Shown: positions 21,731-33,109 of the stretch, piece by piece
Layout of the letters: each line of letters opens with the position of its first letter
Numbering within the stretch: position 1 is the stretch's first letter
Source: Takakia lepidozioides
Taxonomy: Eukaryota > Streptophyta > Takakiopsida > Takakiales > Takakiaceae
NCBI GenBank assembly: GCA_030704615.1
Contig: CM060733.1
Location: 22,568,001-22,632,000, forward strand
Length of the DNA stretch: 64,000 nt
Direction: 5' to 3'
The notes under the pieces: generated by a model
The model's input: the letters and a program-made list of their open reading frames with translations, nothing else
Told to the model about the DNA's origin: nothing
The model's database searches: none
Translations under genes and position numbers: made by a program

Positions 21731-24556
21731 GTGAGCTTACAGGATGAAGTGGTGACTGGTTGGACAATCACAGCTGATGAGCAGGTGAGAGAAGTAAATG
21801 TGGGAACTCAGGAGGAACCGAGAATGGTGAAAGTAGGAGCTGATTTGGAGCCGGAGTTCTTCGAAGAAGCTAAAAGCTTGTTCATCAAATACAGAGATGT
21901 ATTTGCTTGGAGCTATGAGGATCTAAAAGGGATACCACCTGAAGTCTGTCAGCATAAAATTGAACTGGAACCAGGGTCAGTACCAATCAAGCAGGCGAGG
22001 TATAGAATGAATCCCAACTACGCACAGAAGGTTGGAGAAGAGATAAAGAAGTTGGCTGAGGCTAAGTTTATATACCCAATAGAGTATACAACTTGGTTGT
22101 CACCCATTGTTATAGTTCCCAAGAAGAATGGCAAACTAAGAGTATGTGTGAACTATAAGAAGCTGAATGCTTGTACGAAGAAAGATCCTTTCCCTTTGCC
22201 ATTCACAGAAGCAGTATTAGACACTGTGGCAGGCCATGAGATGTACTCATTCATGGATGGCTTCAGTGGTTATAATCAAGTGCAAGTGGCAGAAGAAGAC
22301 CAAGGGAAAACAGCTTTCATCACAGACTGGGGGGCTTATGCATACAAAGTCATGCCCTTTGGACTTTGTAATGCACCAGCGACCTTTCAGAGAGTGATAA
22401 GTGAATCTTTTCAAGAGTATCTGGATGATTTCATGCAGGTGTTTTTGGATGATTTCAGTGTGTACAGCTCTAAGAATGAGCACTTGCATAAATTGGAGTT
22501 ATGCCTGGCCAGATGCAGGATGAGAGGTCTGGGCTTGAATCCAGAGAAGTGTACTTTCTGTGTGAACTCAGGGGTGCTTCTGGGACACATTGTGTGTAAG
22601 AAGGGACTTCTTGTGGATCCCAGGAAGACAGAGTCCATTAAAGTCTCTCCACCACCAGTGAATGTTAAGAGTTTAAGGAGATTCCTTGGGCAAACCAGTT
22701 ATTACAGAAGATTTGTCAAAAGGTATGCACAAATAGCAGCACCATTGAGCAAGCTTCTGAAGAAAGATGCAGTGTTTGCATGGACAGCTGAATGTCAACA
22801 GGCGTTTGAGGAACTTACACTGTCAGTAACAACTACACCTGTGCTGATTAACCCTCACTGGCATGTAGTATTTCATGTTCACTGCGATGCATCAGGAGAA
22901 GCGTTGGGAGCGGTGTTAGCCCAGAATGTTACAGGGAATATAGATTCACCTGTGTACTATGCTAGCCGGTTGATGAACAGTGCTGAGAGGAACTATAGCA
23001 CAACGGAAAGAGAAGCATTGGCAATGATCTATGCAGTGAAGAAATTCAGGCATTACCTATTGGGAAGAAAGTTTATGTTTTATGTGGATCACCAGGCTCT
23101 GATATATCTGGTGAACAAACCTTTGATAAGTGGAAGGATAGCGAGGTGGTTAATAATCTTGCATGAGTTTGAGTTCGAGGTTATTTACAAGCCTGGCCGT
23201 TTGCATCTTGTGGCAGATCATTTGTCACGACTAACAACAGGAGAGGCCGCCACAGGAGTGGACGATCAGTTACCTGATGCGAGTTTATTTGTAATGGAGG
23301 TGCAAGGAAGTGCAGATGAATGGTTAGATTGGCAGTGGCCAATCAGATACTACCTTGCTCATGGTCAGTGCCCACCTAGTTATGGTAAGGAGCAGAGGAA
23401 GAGAATTGCTATCAGAGCTTTACCTTATACTATGGTAGGAAGCAGAATGTATAAGTTAGGACCTGATGGAGTACTAAAACGATGCTTGTACCACCATGAA
23501 GTAAATAAAGTCTTGGAGGAAGTTCATAAAGGAGTGGCTGGAGGTCATTTTGGAGAAGAGACTACCAGTAGAAAGATACTACTCGCAGGATACTGGTGGC
23601 CTACTTTGTTCAAAGATGTACATGAGTATTGTCAGAAGTGTGATGAATGTCAGAGGCTAGGACCTTTGCAGAGATCTGGAAGAATGGCCTTGCATCCTAC
23701 AATGCCTACGGAACCATTTCAGAAATGGGGACTAGACTTTGTTGGACCAATTAATCCACCATCCAAGAATACACAAAACAGGTACATAATTACAGCCACT
23801 GATTATACTACAAAGTGGGTGGAAGCTAAAGCTTTGAGGGACAACACAGCCAAGTCCACAGCAAGGTTCCTGTACGAGAACATACTTACACGATTTGGAT
23901 GTCCCTTAGAATTTATCAGTGATCAAGGAAGTCACTTCATGAATGAGACCATTGAGTTATTGACTAAAGAGTTTATGATTGTGCATAGAAAGAGTACAAC
24001 ATATTACCCACAGGGTAATGGACAGGCAGAGGCTACCAACAAAATACTATGTACTATCTTGGCTAAGATAGTCAATGCAAACAGAACGGATTGGGATACA
24101 AAGCTGCTGACAGCTTTATGGTCATACAGGACTTCATATAAAGTCACCACTAAGTATACACCATTCCAATTAGTTTATGGTATGGAAGCCTTACTTCCAG
24201 TGGAATTCCTGTTACCTACCATGAGAACGGAGTGGGGAAAAAGAATGGAATTGCAAGACTCCATCAAGGTCAGGAAACATGAATTATACCATGTGGAAGA
24301 AATACGTGCTGATGCAGCTGATAATATGACCAGAATTCAGATGAAGAGAAAGGAACAGTTTGATGAAGGCAAGTTAAAGACTTTTAAGACGGGGGATTTG
24401 GTTCTATGGTTGCAAAGAAAGGAAAGATTCAAGCTTCTAAGCTTAAATCACCATGGAAAGGACCTTATGTCATACAAAAGATGTATGATAACAACACAGC
24501 CATGTTACAAACCATTAACAAAGAAATGCTGGGAAGAGTCAATGCAAATAAGTTGA
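21731..24556 (+). pseudogene. pol: E1 pol: RT, RNase H, integrase
   Basis: Copies the element RNA into DNA and integrates it. RT carries CVNYKKLN, FGLCNAPATFQR and the FLDDF catalytic motif near 22442-22460. RNase H starts at HCDASGEALGAVLAQ near 22880. The integrase zinc finger (HKGVAGGHFGE ... CQKCDECQ) is at about 23523-23655, with catalytic D at 23735, D at 23921 and E at 24029. The preceding stretch (21516-21731) has one lost base and two gained bases relative to E0, so it is no longer joined in frame to gag. Near 24406 another indel diverts the integrase C-terminus into about 50 unrelated residues; the proper frame continues at 24406-24990. The enzyme cores look intact. Confidence 0.95.
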
Positions 24557-24990
24557 AGGGGTACAGTGGTATCCATGACAAACCCCTGCAGCATGATTTG
24601 CATGTTGAACCGCAAGAGCAGTCACGGGCTGCACCAGTGTTACGAACGGAGTATGGAACACTTGTCGCTAGGCCCAGTATATATGACCGAGGTGGGCAAA
24701 ACAAACGTGACACAGCCTATCACAGCCCATCAAGGCGCAACACAGCCTATCACAGCCCATCACGGCGTGACACAGCCTATCACAGCCCATCACGGCGTGA
24801 CACAGCCTATCACAGCCCATCACGGCGTGACACAGCCTATCACAGCCCATCACGGCGTGACACAGCCCAGCACGGCGTGACACAGCCTATCACAGCCCGT
24901 CACGACGTGACACAGCCTATCACAACCTACCGCAGCGTGTCACAGCCTATCACAGCTTACCACAGTGCAACACAGCCTATCACAGCGTAA
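24406..24990 (+). pseudogene. E1 integrase C-terminus running into the tandem peptide repeat
   Basis: Continues pol in another frame: KGKIQASKLKSPWKGPYVIQ and NKLKGYSG, a typical integrase C-terminal fold, followed by repeats of TAYHSPSRRD. In E2 the same coding runs without a stop from integrase through the repeats and into the third region. Here the frame stops at 24990. Confidence 0.85.
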
Positions 24991-25030
24991 CACAGTATGA
25001 CACAGCCTGTCACAGCTCAACACAGCCTAC
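24711..25030 (+). repeat. In-frame 30-bp tandem repeat (CACAGCCTATCACAGCCCAT...)
   Basis: About five near-perfect 30-bp units followed by diverged ones. In the coding frame a unit reads TAYHSPSRRD. CACAGCC is also the core of the LTR tandem tract. Homologous tracts lie at 1-62 (E0) and 39480-39840 (E2) with different unit numbers. Confidence 0.92.
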
Positions 25031-25087
25031 TAAAGTTACACGATCCATAGAATCAGTGACAAGTGGACACATAATAACTTCAGGAAA

Positions 25088-27877
25088 ATGGATGAAGGAA
25101 GAAGAAACGGAAATTATTTAAAAATAGACACGTGGAGGTCAGGGTGCGACACACAGCAGAGAATGAAGTGCAAGGACAGGTGTCAAAAAGAAAGAGGACA
25201 AGAACGGCCGTCAAAAGGGATGAAAGGCGGGCCCATTAATGAATACGGAAAAAAGGAAACAGAACGAACGGCAAGTACAGAAAAACTGAATTCATGTCGC
25301 ATGTGTGATCCTAGTGGACTATCCAACAGGGAAAGTCCACTAAAGAAGATAAAAGTTAAAATCCAGTCACAGCGGATACAGCCAATAGAAAACCAGAGAA
25401 ATGATCAAGAAAATGGAGGGAAATTGAGCGCAAGAGGCGGCGTCGTTCTGAGTAACGGGCGTCTCGACAGGACAGGCCATAAATGCTATAACTTGGAAAC
25501 TATGGAGGAACTAACAGACTATACGCTCGCAATATTACTTACGCAATGGCAGAGACACGAAACGAAAGAGCAGAGCTTTTCTCTTGAACAATGCTTGCAA
25601 GCCCCGCAGGCTTACAAGAGATTACCCATAGCTTTCTGCGGCAACCATACGTTTCTGCTTTGTGCACTACAGGCATTCCTGCAGTTGTTACAGCCAAAGC
25701 AGTTCTGTGAGTCTAAGATGAAGAGAGTGAGAGGAATGGAGGAAATCAGGGTGAAGAGCACCACAATTCTGCAGAAACAAACGATGGCTACCCCACAGGC
25801 GATAAAGATACTGAAGGAGCTGAGATTGGAAGGATTGCAAAGCATGGATTGGACACTACACCATAGACAGTACATGTTACAATTTTTGCAGAACTTTGAG
25901 CCAAAGACAGGAACAACAACGGTGAAGGGAGTTGAATTAATGATTACTCCCCTATACCTCCAGCAATTGTTTCGATTGCCAGCAGGTCATGTGTATGTGG
26001 AGGAACACAGGGAAAGACTGCAAATAGGGGATTTATTCCAAGAAGGGAGTTTCTTTAAAACTCAGGGTTATGCTTGTACCAAAGCTGTGTACCCAGGGTT
26101 AAAAGACATAGGCCAAGTATTGAACGTTCTGATTGCCCTGAAACAGAACCAACAATATTTGAGCAGATCCTTCACAGAGGAAATCCTCAAAGGCTTGAAG
26201 GGACAAGAGGTACCATGGGCGGACATAATGTACAACGCACTGGTAGAGGAGATGAAAAGATTACAAGGTACTACCGCAAAATCTCCTATCATAGTGTCTG
26301 GCCCAATCATTGCTCAAATAATCCTTGATTCTCGCATACTTAATGCACAAGAAAGGAAGGAAATGGGAGTGTTTGAGCCAGAAACAACTGCAATGGAAGA
26401 GCAAGGCTCTTCACACAGTGAGGGTGGACTAGCAGCACAACCCGAGACTAAGAGGCAGAGAAGGGGAAAGACTGTAGTGGCAGATCCACTGGCTTCACGG
26501 ATTCCGCATGATAATGTTTCCCAAGCTCATGACCAGGAAGGGGCACAGCAGCACAAAAGAATGTTATTACTGGAAGCAGGACCTTCAGAGAGGGAGGAAG
26601 AAGTTACTTCTGCATCACAACCAACACAGCCACTTGAACGACTTGTCACAAGGTCACAAGTTATCCATGCAGCTCAACCCGAAATAATTGATTTGGAAAG
26701 TGAAGGGATAGATATTCCAACTACAGAACAGATAGTGGCAGAAATAGAGAAAGGGGACCTTCTCTATGAATATTCTGGTCTGGTCAAGCAGACAGAAATC
26801 CCAGAGGTGCAACAGTTGCCCAAGAGAAATCCTGAGGTACATATAATGCACACACCTGTGTCGGAGGTACCACAGGCGGAAGGCCATGACACTGTAGCAC
26901 CGGTCATAAATGAAGTAGTTCAGGAAGAAAATCCGGTGGGACAATGGTCTGAATGGTTAGTGAGACATCATACTGTTGAAGATCAGGAGGAACAGCAGCA
27001 ACCTCACCATGATGACCCTCAACAGGCAATGCTGATGAGTTCCATAGGCAGGACACTTAATTTGTTGGGGACTTATGTCAAAACCCATGTTCCAATTACC
27101 CAATTGACAGCCTTGAAAGAAGAACTCAGGAAGGAGTTTGAGGCTCGACTTGCCACTGAGTGTGCAAACAAGGTCGATGAAGAGGTCACTCTCAAGATGA
27201 AGCAGGACTTGGCCAATACAGAAATGGCTTTGCAATTGGCCAAGCAACAATTGATTGAGGCAGGCCTCGCGCAAGACCAGTTGCACGAAGCACATAAGCA
27301 ACAGCTATACCAAATGCAGGTGCAGCATGAAAGCAAGTTGCAAGAACTGAATGCACTACATACGGAGTTGCAGACAGTGCATAACAGGATGGCGATACAA
27401 TGCGCTACATTTACAACTATGCTTGACCAATCAACAAAAGAAATAAACAGTCAAGCGGAAAAATGTACGAAGGCAGAAGAAGAGAATGTGGAGCACATGA
27501 AGCTCATTGTCGATATGAAGAATACAATCTGTCGCAATGAAGATACTTTCAAGCAATACAGGCAGATGGAAGCTGAGCAAGAGAAATACATCGTGGAGTT
27601 GCAACAAACCATCGTGGCCAATAGAAATGAAATCGCGGTCAGTAACAAGGCTTCGAAAGAAGCCAATAATCTACTTGCTGCCTATGCGCAATTGGTTGAG
27701 CCACAGGCGAAGCGCATGAAGGCTTTACAACAGCAGTTGGAATTGTATAAGCTAAGAGAGGAGCAAACTCTCAGGGGAACCACAAGCAGCTTGGTGGATA
27801 ACAGCCTTATGCAGGTCTGGTTAGCACAAGGGCCAGTAGAAGGCAAAGCCCACGGAAGCTCACCCAAAGCGAGATGA
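25088..27877 (+). pseudogene. E1 third region, part 1: large coiled-coil protein after integrase
   Basis: 929-codon frame in the env-like position between integrase and the 3' LTR. No viral-envelope signature is visible. Residues 1-110 are basic. About 130-420 looks globular: LTDYTLAILLTQW, QYMLQFLQNFEP and VELMITPLYLQQLFRLPAG, a layout loosely like host-derived mobile-domain proteins of plant LTR elements; that likeness is weak. About 430-640 is acidic and low-complexity. About 660-920 is a long coiled coil (EELRKEFEARLATEC, KLQELNALHTELQ). A base is lost near 27850 relative to E2 (EGKAPRKLTQSEMNEL), ending the frame in HGSSPKAR. In E2 this region is fused in frame to integrase, so it was probably the C-terminal part of one polyprotein. 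Confidence 0.8.
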
Positions 27878-28908
27878 ATGAGCTTAGACTGCAGGTGCAG
27901 AACATTGCCACAACTACTATAGACAATGTCTATAGTAGGATAGCAGAGTTACAAGAGGATGTAGACGGACTCCAGACTCAAGTGGAAGACCTCACTTCAA
28001 ACATCGACCAAAGAGTCTATATCCCTCAGGAACAGCTAATGGCTTCTTATTTGCAAGCCAGAACTCTGGCTTTTCAGTCTTCACAGGAGGTGCAGGAGAT
28101 GCCAATGGTACAGGAACCAGTACCACCACCACCACAACAGGTCAGTGTACCAGTAGCTGAACCTGTGGTTACTACAACCACACCACAGCCACCACAGCCG
28201 GAGGTATGGGGCAATGCAGCTTTTAACCCACCTAAAACTCCAGCTGCCAGGGAGTACAGTAGGGCTATGATTATGCCCTTCAACCAAATTCCCATCATGT
28301 TGGATTTGGCTTGGAAAGAATTTAGTCCTCCGCAGTCATTCGCACATTACTACCAAATCATGCGTATTTGGCTGCCAGTGGCAACCAGGACTAAAGTTCT
28401 TCCAAACAATCGACATATTGAAGATCATCACTTTGCACAATACTGGCACGAGGCAGGTACCATGTTGAGGGAATTGGTTGCTTTCCAGGTTGTACATGGA
28501 CTCATTTATACCAAGACCAAGGAAATAGCAAGTATTGTCATGGGGTGCGGGCTATACTACGCTGCTTGTTTTCTGATACGTTACCACATTGAGCAACAAA
28601 AGATGCAAGCACGCTTTCAAAGTTACTCCAGTGGAGATCATTGGGTATTACCTTCGGTGCCACCTCATATGTACCTATATGACCCAAAAGTTATGATACA
28701 GAAGGATTCTCAAATTCGTTCATGGTTTCAAGCAGCCTGCAACAATTTGTCAACACAGAAATTCGGACTTGATGACATTTTCTATAAGGGACATATCGCA
28801 TGGAAATACTTGCACGCTGCACCAGTAATTGGTACCCCACTCATCTGGACAGACAAGGAGCTCAGTGTCTACACCAATTTTGCTGTTCAACGGTTACACC
28901 AGGTGTAA
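27874..28908 (+). pseudogene. E1 third region, part 2
   Basis: Continuation of the same protein in another frame. Coiled coil (residues 1-60), a Pro/Val/Thr-rich linker with PPPPQQV and TTTTPQPPQPEVW, then a globular part with DLAWKEFSPPQSFAHYYQ, a hydrophobic stretch ASIVMGCGLYYAACFLI near residues 215-233 that could span a membrane, and DHWVLPSVPPHMYLYDP. Ends early at QRLHQV because a base is missing relative to E2 (QRLHHVVKYKLPDM). Function unknown. Confidence 0.75.
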
Positions 28909-28953
28909 AATGCAAACTTCCAGACATGGTAGGACAGCATTGTATGCCCCAAG

Positions 28954-29274
28954 ATGATTCCACAAAAAGTTCGAAAATTAAAACACCTGAGAGGCGATGA
29001 GGATTCTGATACAACTGTTTCTTCACAGAATTCTTTTGACATGGGAGAAGACTATGCAATTCAGATGGAAGAGAAGAAACAAAGGGGATCTCCTATGCCG
29101 GAAAGATTACCTCGATATCAGCCTCCAGAAGGCCTCACTTATCCAGGTAATGATCAACCATCTCCGTCAACCAGAGACAGACCTCGGGCTCGTACACACA
29201 GCCGCCACGAAACTCTCAACGTCAACAAGGTGCTCACTCACAAAGGGTTGCTACTCGGAAACAGTAAACCGTGA
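28954..29274 (+). pseudogene. E1 third region, part 3 (C-terminus)
   Basis: Last piece of the third region (KVRKLKHLRGDEDSDTT, ERLPRYQPPEGLTY, ending in a basic, Pro/Ser-rich tail). E2 carries it as a longer frame with the preceding part attached (35232-35705). It ends about 15 bases before the PPT. Confidence 0.7.
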
Positions 29275-29288
29275 GGACACGGCTTTTT

Positions 29289-29306
29289 GAGGGAGGAAGG
29301 GGTAAA
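29289..29306 (+). promoter_or_regulatory. Polypurine tract of E1
   Basis: GAGGGAGGAAGGGGTAAA directly precedes the TG of the 3' LTR; plus-strand DNA synthesis would start here. E2 has the matching tract at 35193-35210 on the other strand. Confidence 0.85.
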
Positions 29307-30326
29307 TGTTAGAGGACTGTAGGGGACTTAGACACTTATACGGGATCTGTAGGGTACCCTTAATTTTTGCACAGACTGAGACAAACAGGAACCTTAGGGG
29401 TGACAGCAGCGCACTGTAGAGGGGGGTTACATAGCCCACACAGCCGACACAGCAGTCACAGCCCACACAGCCAACACAGCCGTCACAGTCCTCACAGCCC
29501 ACACAGCCCACACAGCCGTCACAGCCCACACAGCCCGTCACAGTCGTCACAGCCCACACAGCCCACACAGCCGTCACAGCCCACACAGCCCGTCACAGTC
29601 GTCACAGCCCACACAGCCCACACAGCCAGTCACAGCCCGGCACAGTCACACAGCCAGTCACAGCCCGACACAGCCAAACACAGCCAGTCACCGCTTGACA
29701 CAGCTGTCACGATAATAGGGAACGAAGAGTAGGACAGGGAACGACTGTGGGGAACAACACCTGTGAAGGGAACATGTTAGTTCACATACGACGGTTAGAG
29801 AGGGAAACGGTTAGAACCGCGGATAGGAGGATAAAGGGAAAAACGGGGAATGAAGAAGGGGATCATTATTCGGGGAGGACTTCGGAGTCAGGCGGGAGCG
29901 GAGATCGGAGAGCACGATGAAGGAGAAAAGAGGATTAGTAGATGCTTGTTATATGCAAAGCTGTAGTGATATTGTAGAGCAGATTAGAGACATAATGGCT
30001 TCGGCCTGATACCTGATAAATCATAATCTGACACTTATACGATACAATCACACTGTGTAGAGAGATCTGAGTGAAGCTGTGGATTGAATGGATTAGTGGA
30101 GGGAACCGATAAATCGATGAAGCAAACTGATACTTAATTATCAATGGTAAGGTAGCTAAGATGAATGCGGAAAGGGAAACAAATAGGAAACACCCCCATG
30201 ATACACTAGCTGTAGGTCATGACTGATTGTTCTGCGCGGGCTGAGTACTTAGAGATTTCCAACTCTTCTATCTTGGAGTTTCCGCCTCGGATAGCGAAGG
30301 GATGGGTGAGTAAAAGCCGCGCGACA
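29307..30326 (+). repeat. E1 3' LTR
   Basis: TGTTAGAGGACT to GCGCGACA, followed by the GCTTC duplication at 30327-30331. The CACAGCC tandem tract (29431-29700) is slightly longer than in the 5' LTR. Confidence 0.95.
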
Positions 30327-30331
30327 GCTTC

Positions 30332-31183
30332 TGTGTGTTGAAAGCGGTAACACGAAAGTGCATGGGTATTCTCCCTTTATAACGGTCACTAGCTGAGCGG
30401 CAGATTGAGAGCCGAGCATGGTGAAACGATCAGCATTATTGTTGTCTCGCAAGGTTGGGATGCAAGCCTTCATTGTGAAGATCATGGTGGTTAGAAGCGG
30501 AGGTGCAGTTGGTTACGCGAGTAGGTGGACCGTGGTCTTCGACATCAGCTGCAGAGATAAAAATACCATGCTATAGGTAATTCCTGAGCAGACTGATGGT
30601 TTCAGACCTGCATATAGTGAGCAGCCAAGGTGTTGGACTGGTTGATGGGCTCATGTCTACAAGTCGTTGTGCCAATGTTATATCGGTACTGATGACAAAC
30701 AATTTGGTGAAGTTGTTCATGGCATATATCATGGTGTGCAATCAATAAAGGCCGAGTTGAGAAGTTGGCTGGCTATCGTTGGTTTTCTTGGTCAGCGAGC
30801 AGGGACAGGCTGGCATGAAGCAGATTGTGCCATCGTTGGCTTTCATGTGGAATAGTTACAGCAGAACCGGTGGGAATAATTGTAGTAAAATAAGATCAAC
30901 AAGCAAGTGAGGCTTGGTGATTATGCTTGAGGAATTCGATCTTGGACGGGTCTGTAATAATTTTTTTTTTAAAACGAGCATGGATGAACTGGCCAAGTGG
31001 CGATGGTGCTGTCCTCGATTAGCTGTGGATTGCAATAGGACAAGGAGAGCAAGAATAGGGTGATTAAGGGGTGCAGACAACGACACCTAGTTCCATCAAG
31101 GCTTGGTTAAGGTCTCCAGGCCTCTTTGCATCCATCAACTGTGTGGCTAGAGCCCATAAAGCTTGACTATAGCTGATGTTTTG
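30332..31183. other. No gene recognised; right flank of E1
   Basis: Continuous with 16952 before E1 inserted. Only short frames without family resemblance. A T-run lies at about 30960. I looked on the minus strand for the CCT domain that would follow a CONSTANS-like gene and did not find one. Confidence 0.55.
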
Positions 31184-31700
31184 TTAGAAGATCTGGCTCG
31201 TAGCCTGCAGAGAACACAAATAACATTGCCATTCACCACTGGGACTGCATGCTAGAAAGTCATGGAGGCGATGGCACCTGCCGTGTGGTTGCCAGTGCAG
31301 AAGAGGTTGAGGGAGAAGCCATGAAGCAGCGTCAGCCGCGGTAGTTTGATCATCATCCTTCAACAAGTCGCTACATTCAGGTTCAGGCACTGCAGCAACG
31401 GAGTTGTTAACGCGGGCCTCTTTTACAACATTCGGACACTCAAAGAAAGGAGTGATTGATACATGCTCATGCCGACGGGCAAGTGTTGGCTGAATGGATA
31501 TCTGTGTCGCCTGAAACGCAAAGCGCGGCTACATCGTCCTTACAAGTGACAACGGCTTGAGCTAGCCCACACACCTCACACATCCACACACGCCAGCTTG
31601 TTTATGCCATGCACCTTGCCATCGCAACCTACACACAAAAATGTTGCATCTGCCCTGCAGTACATAGCCATGCTTGACGCATGACAAGACGTGTCTGTGG
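31184..31700 (-). pseudogene. CONSTANS-like double B-box zinc-finger gene, degenerate
   Basis: Relic of a plant-type transcription regulator. Reading leftwards: B-box 1 with [18 protein letters not shown] and [11 protein letters not shown] (about 31685-31590). A deletion of about 13 bases where SRHER should be shifts the frame, after which [16 protein letters not shown] and HSAN give B-box 2 (about 31585-31480). A second shift precedes [13 protein letters not shown] (about 31478-31443). Then TTAADAASWLLPQPLL, the acidic/ASWLLP segment typical of CONSTANS-like proteins. One B-box 2 cysteine has become Gly (CVSGD for CxxCD). The first Cys pair of box 1 is also irregular and no CCT domain was found. 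The minus frame continues upstream to 32016 without recognisable domains. Confidence 0.85.
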
Positions 31701-32366
31701 TAGCCAGGCTTCCTGAACGAGGGAGAAGGACGCCGGTGCACATTTGAGGACAGACAATCCCTACACAGCAACTCCCGAAGTTGAAGATTTCTCCAAAGAA
31801 CGAGCAGCAATGGCCATAGTTACCAAAACGGCTGGTACAGTTGTAACGACCATGCTTGCAAGATCGCATCTCGGATTTAACGAAACAGGTTCGGGATGAA
31901 CTGACTCCCTTGTCATTCCTTCCAGGATTCTTGCTGTGAGTGAGATCTTCACATGCTATAAGGGAGGCCGGACGGAGTGGATCGTAGCCCAAGATATTTT
32001 CGTGCTGGGAGCTCAAAAATGTGTTTATAGTGGAGAACTTAGAATTCGCAGGGAACTAGGGAACAGGGACCCAAGACGGATTATTGGAAATAGATTTTTC
32101 ATTTGAAAGACATATATTATGTTTAAAGAGCCTGTTTGGCCATAACTTTGTCATACAAAGGCTGTTTGACCTCAAATTTGTGCGAGGACCTGCAAATTGT
32201 GGAAATCTACATACTCATTGGTTTTAGTTTTTTGGACTTTGCTAAAAATCTATGGAATTTTTTGAGTGTGAGTGAGAGTGTGAGGGTGCTATGAAAGATC
32301 CACAATTTTGTTTCTAGAACCTATTGTGGTCTATATGAGAGACAAGTTTGTGGATGTCCTCCTTGT

Positions 32367-33096
32367 ATGGCTGGGGGCAATGAGGACGTAATTGAAGGGC
32401 AGGTCTCTTCTCTTAGCTTGTGCACACAAGGAGACAAAATTTATGTTTCTCAAGGAACTCAGACTGATTTGAGTGGAGAGCAGTTGGACGAGTTGATTGC
32501 ATACTGGGAGTCAGGCATTAGCAAAAGACAGCAAACTGTTGTAGTTGGCGTTGAGGGCCTCAATATTGCTTTGGACAGTCAGAACTCTGTTGGAGCAAGC
32601 AGTTCTGCAGCTGTAGGTGAAATACCAAAGTGGGTGGAAGCTAGGCTTGGAACACAACCAAAGACAGCCCCGGGGACCAAGGTGTACAGCCACAAGGCTG
32701 TGGTGTACTGGAGCAGAGGAGCAGGAGCTGCACAAGTTTTTGCAATCATACGTGGTTGCAGCCGGACACGCTCTGCACGAGGCAACCACGAGCGGGGGTT
32801 CATTAGCAACAAACAGTTTGTTCTATTTGAAGGAGATGTAGTCATTCGCAACGAGGACACTCGCAACCGTCTCAAAGCTTTCGAGTTGAGAGACTGTCAG
32901 ACCCTACCTTTATTTGCTTCAGTGAGTGGGAGATAGGGGAGTATTGCTTTGTCTCTACCTGGCAGAGAGAGGAGGAGGGTTGGTTAGAGCGAGCTACTGT
33001 AGCTTGGGATAAGGTTAGTGGCAGGTTTCTGGACATAGATATACCTCTCACACCTTACCATCATGCAGAGCGAGGCACTTGGAGAGAAGTTTGGTA
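32367..33096 (+). pseudogene. Unidentified broken reading frame
   Basis: Starts at ATG 32367 (MAGGNEDVIEGQ) and reads well to PKWVEARLGTQPKTAPG. A neighbouring frame then looks more protein-like (TGAEEQELHKFLQSYVV), and the first frame resumes at DVVIRNEDTRNRLKAFEL. Another shift after 32920 gives EIGEYCFVSTWQREEEGW, ending GTWREVW at about 33096. I recognise no family. It lies just upstream of E4 and may be the tail of an older element. The joined reading is inference. Confidence 0.45.
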
Positions 33097-33109
33097 GTTG
33101 ATAGCATAG

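Larger units (their letters stand above)
16958..30326 (+). mobile_element. E1: complete Ty3/gypsy LTR retrotransposon, 13.4 kb
   Basis: Bounded by TG...CA LTRs of 998 and 1020 bp and by a 5-bp target duplication, GCTTC at 16953-16957 and 30327-30331. Internal order: PBS, an LTR-initiated reading frame, gag, protease, RT, RNase H, integrase, an in-frame tandem tract, a long third region, PPT. The integrase-after-RNase H order defines Ty3/gypsy. Several frameshifts break the coding region although the LTRs are nearly identical. Confidence 0.96.
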
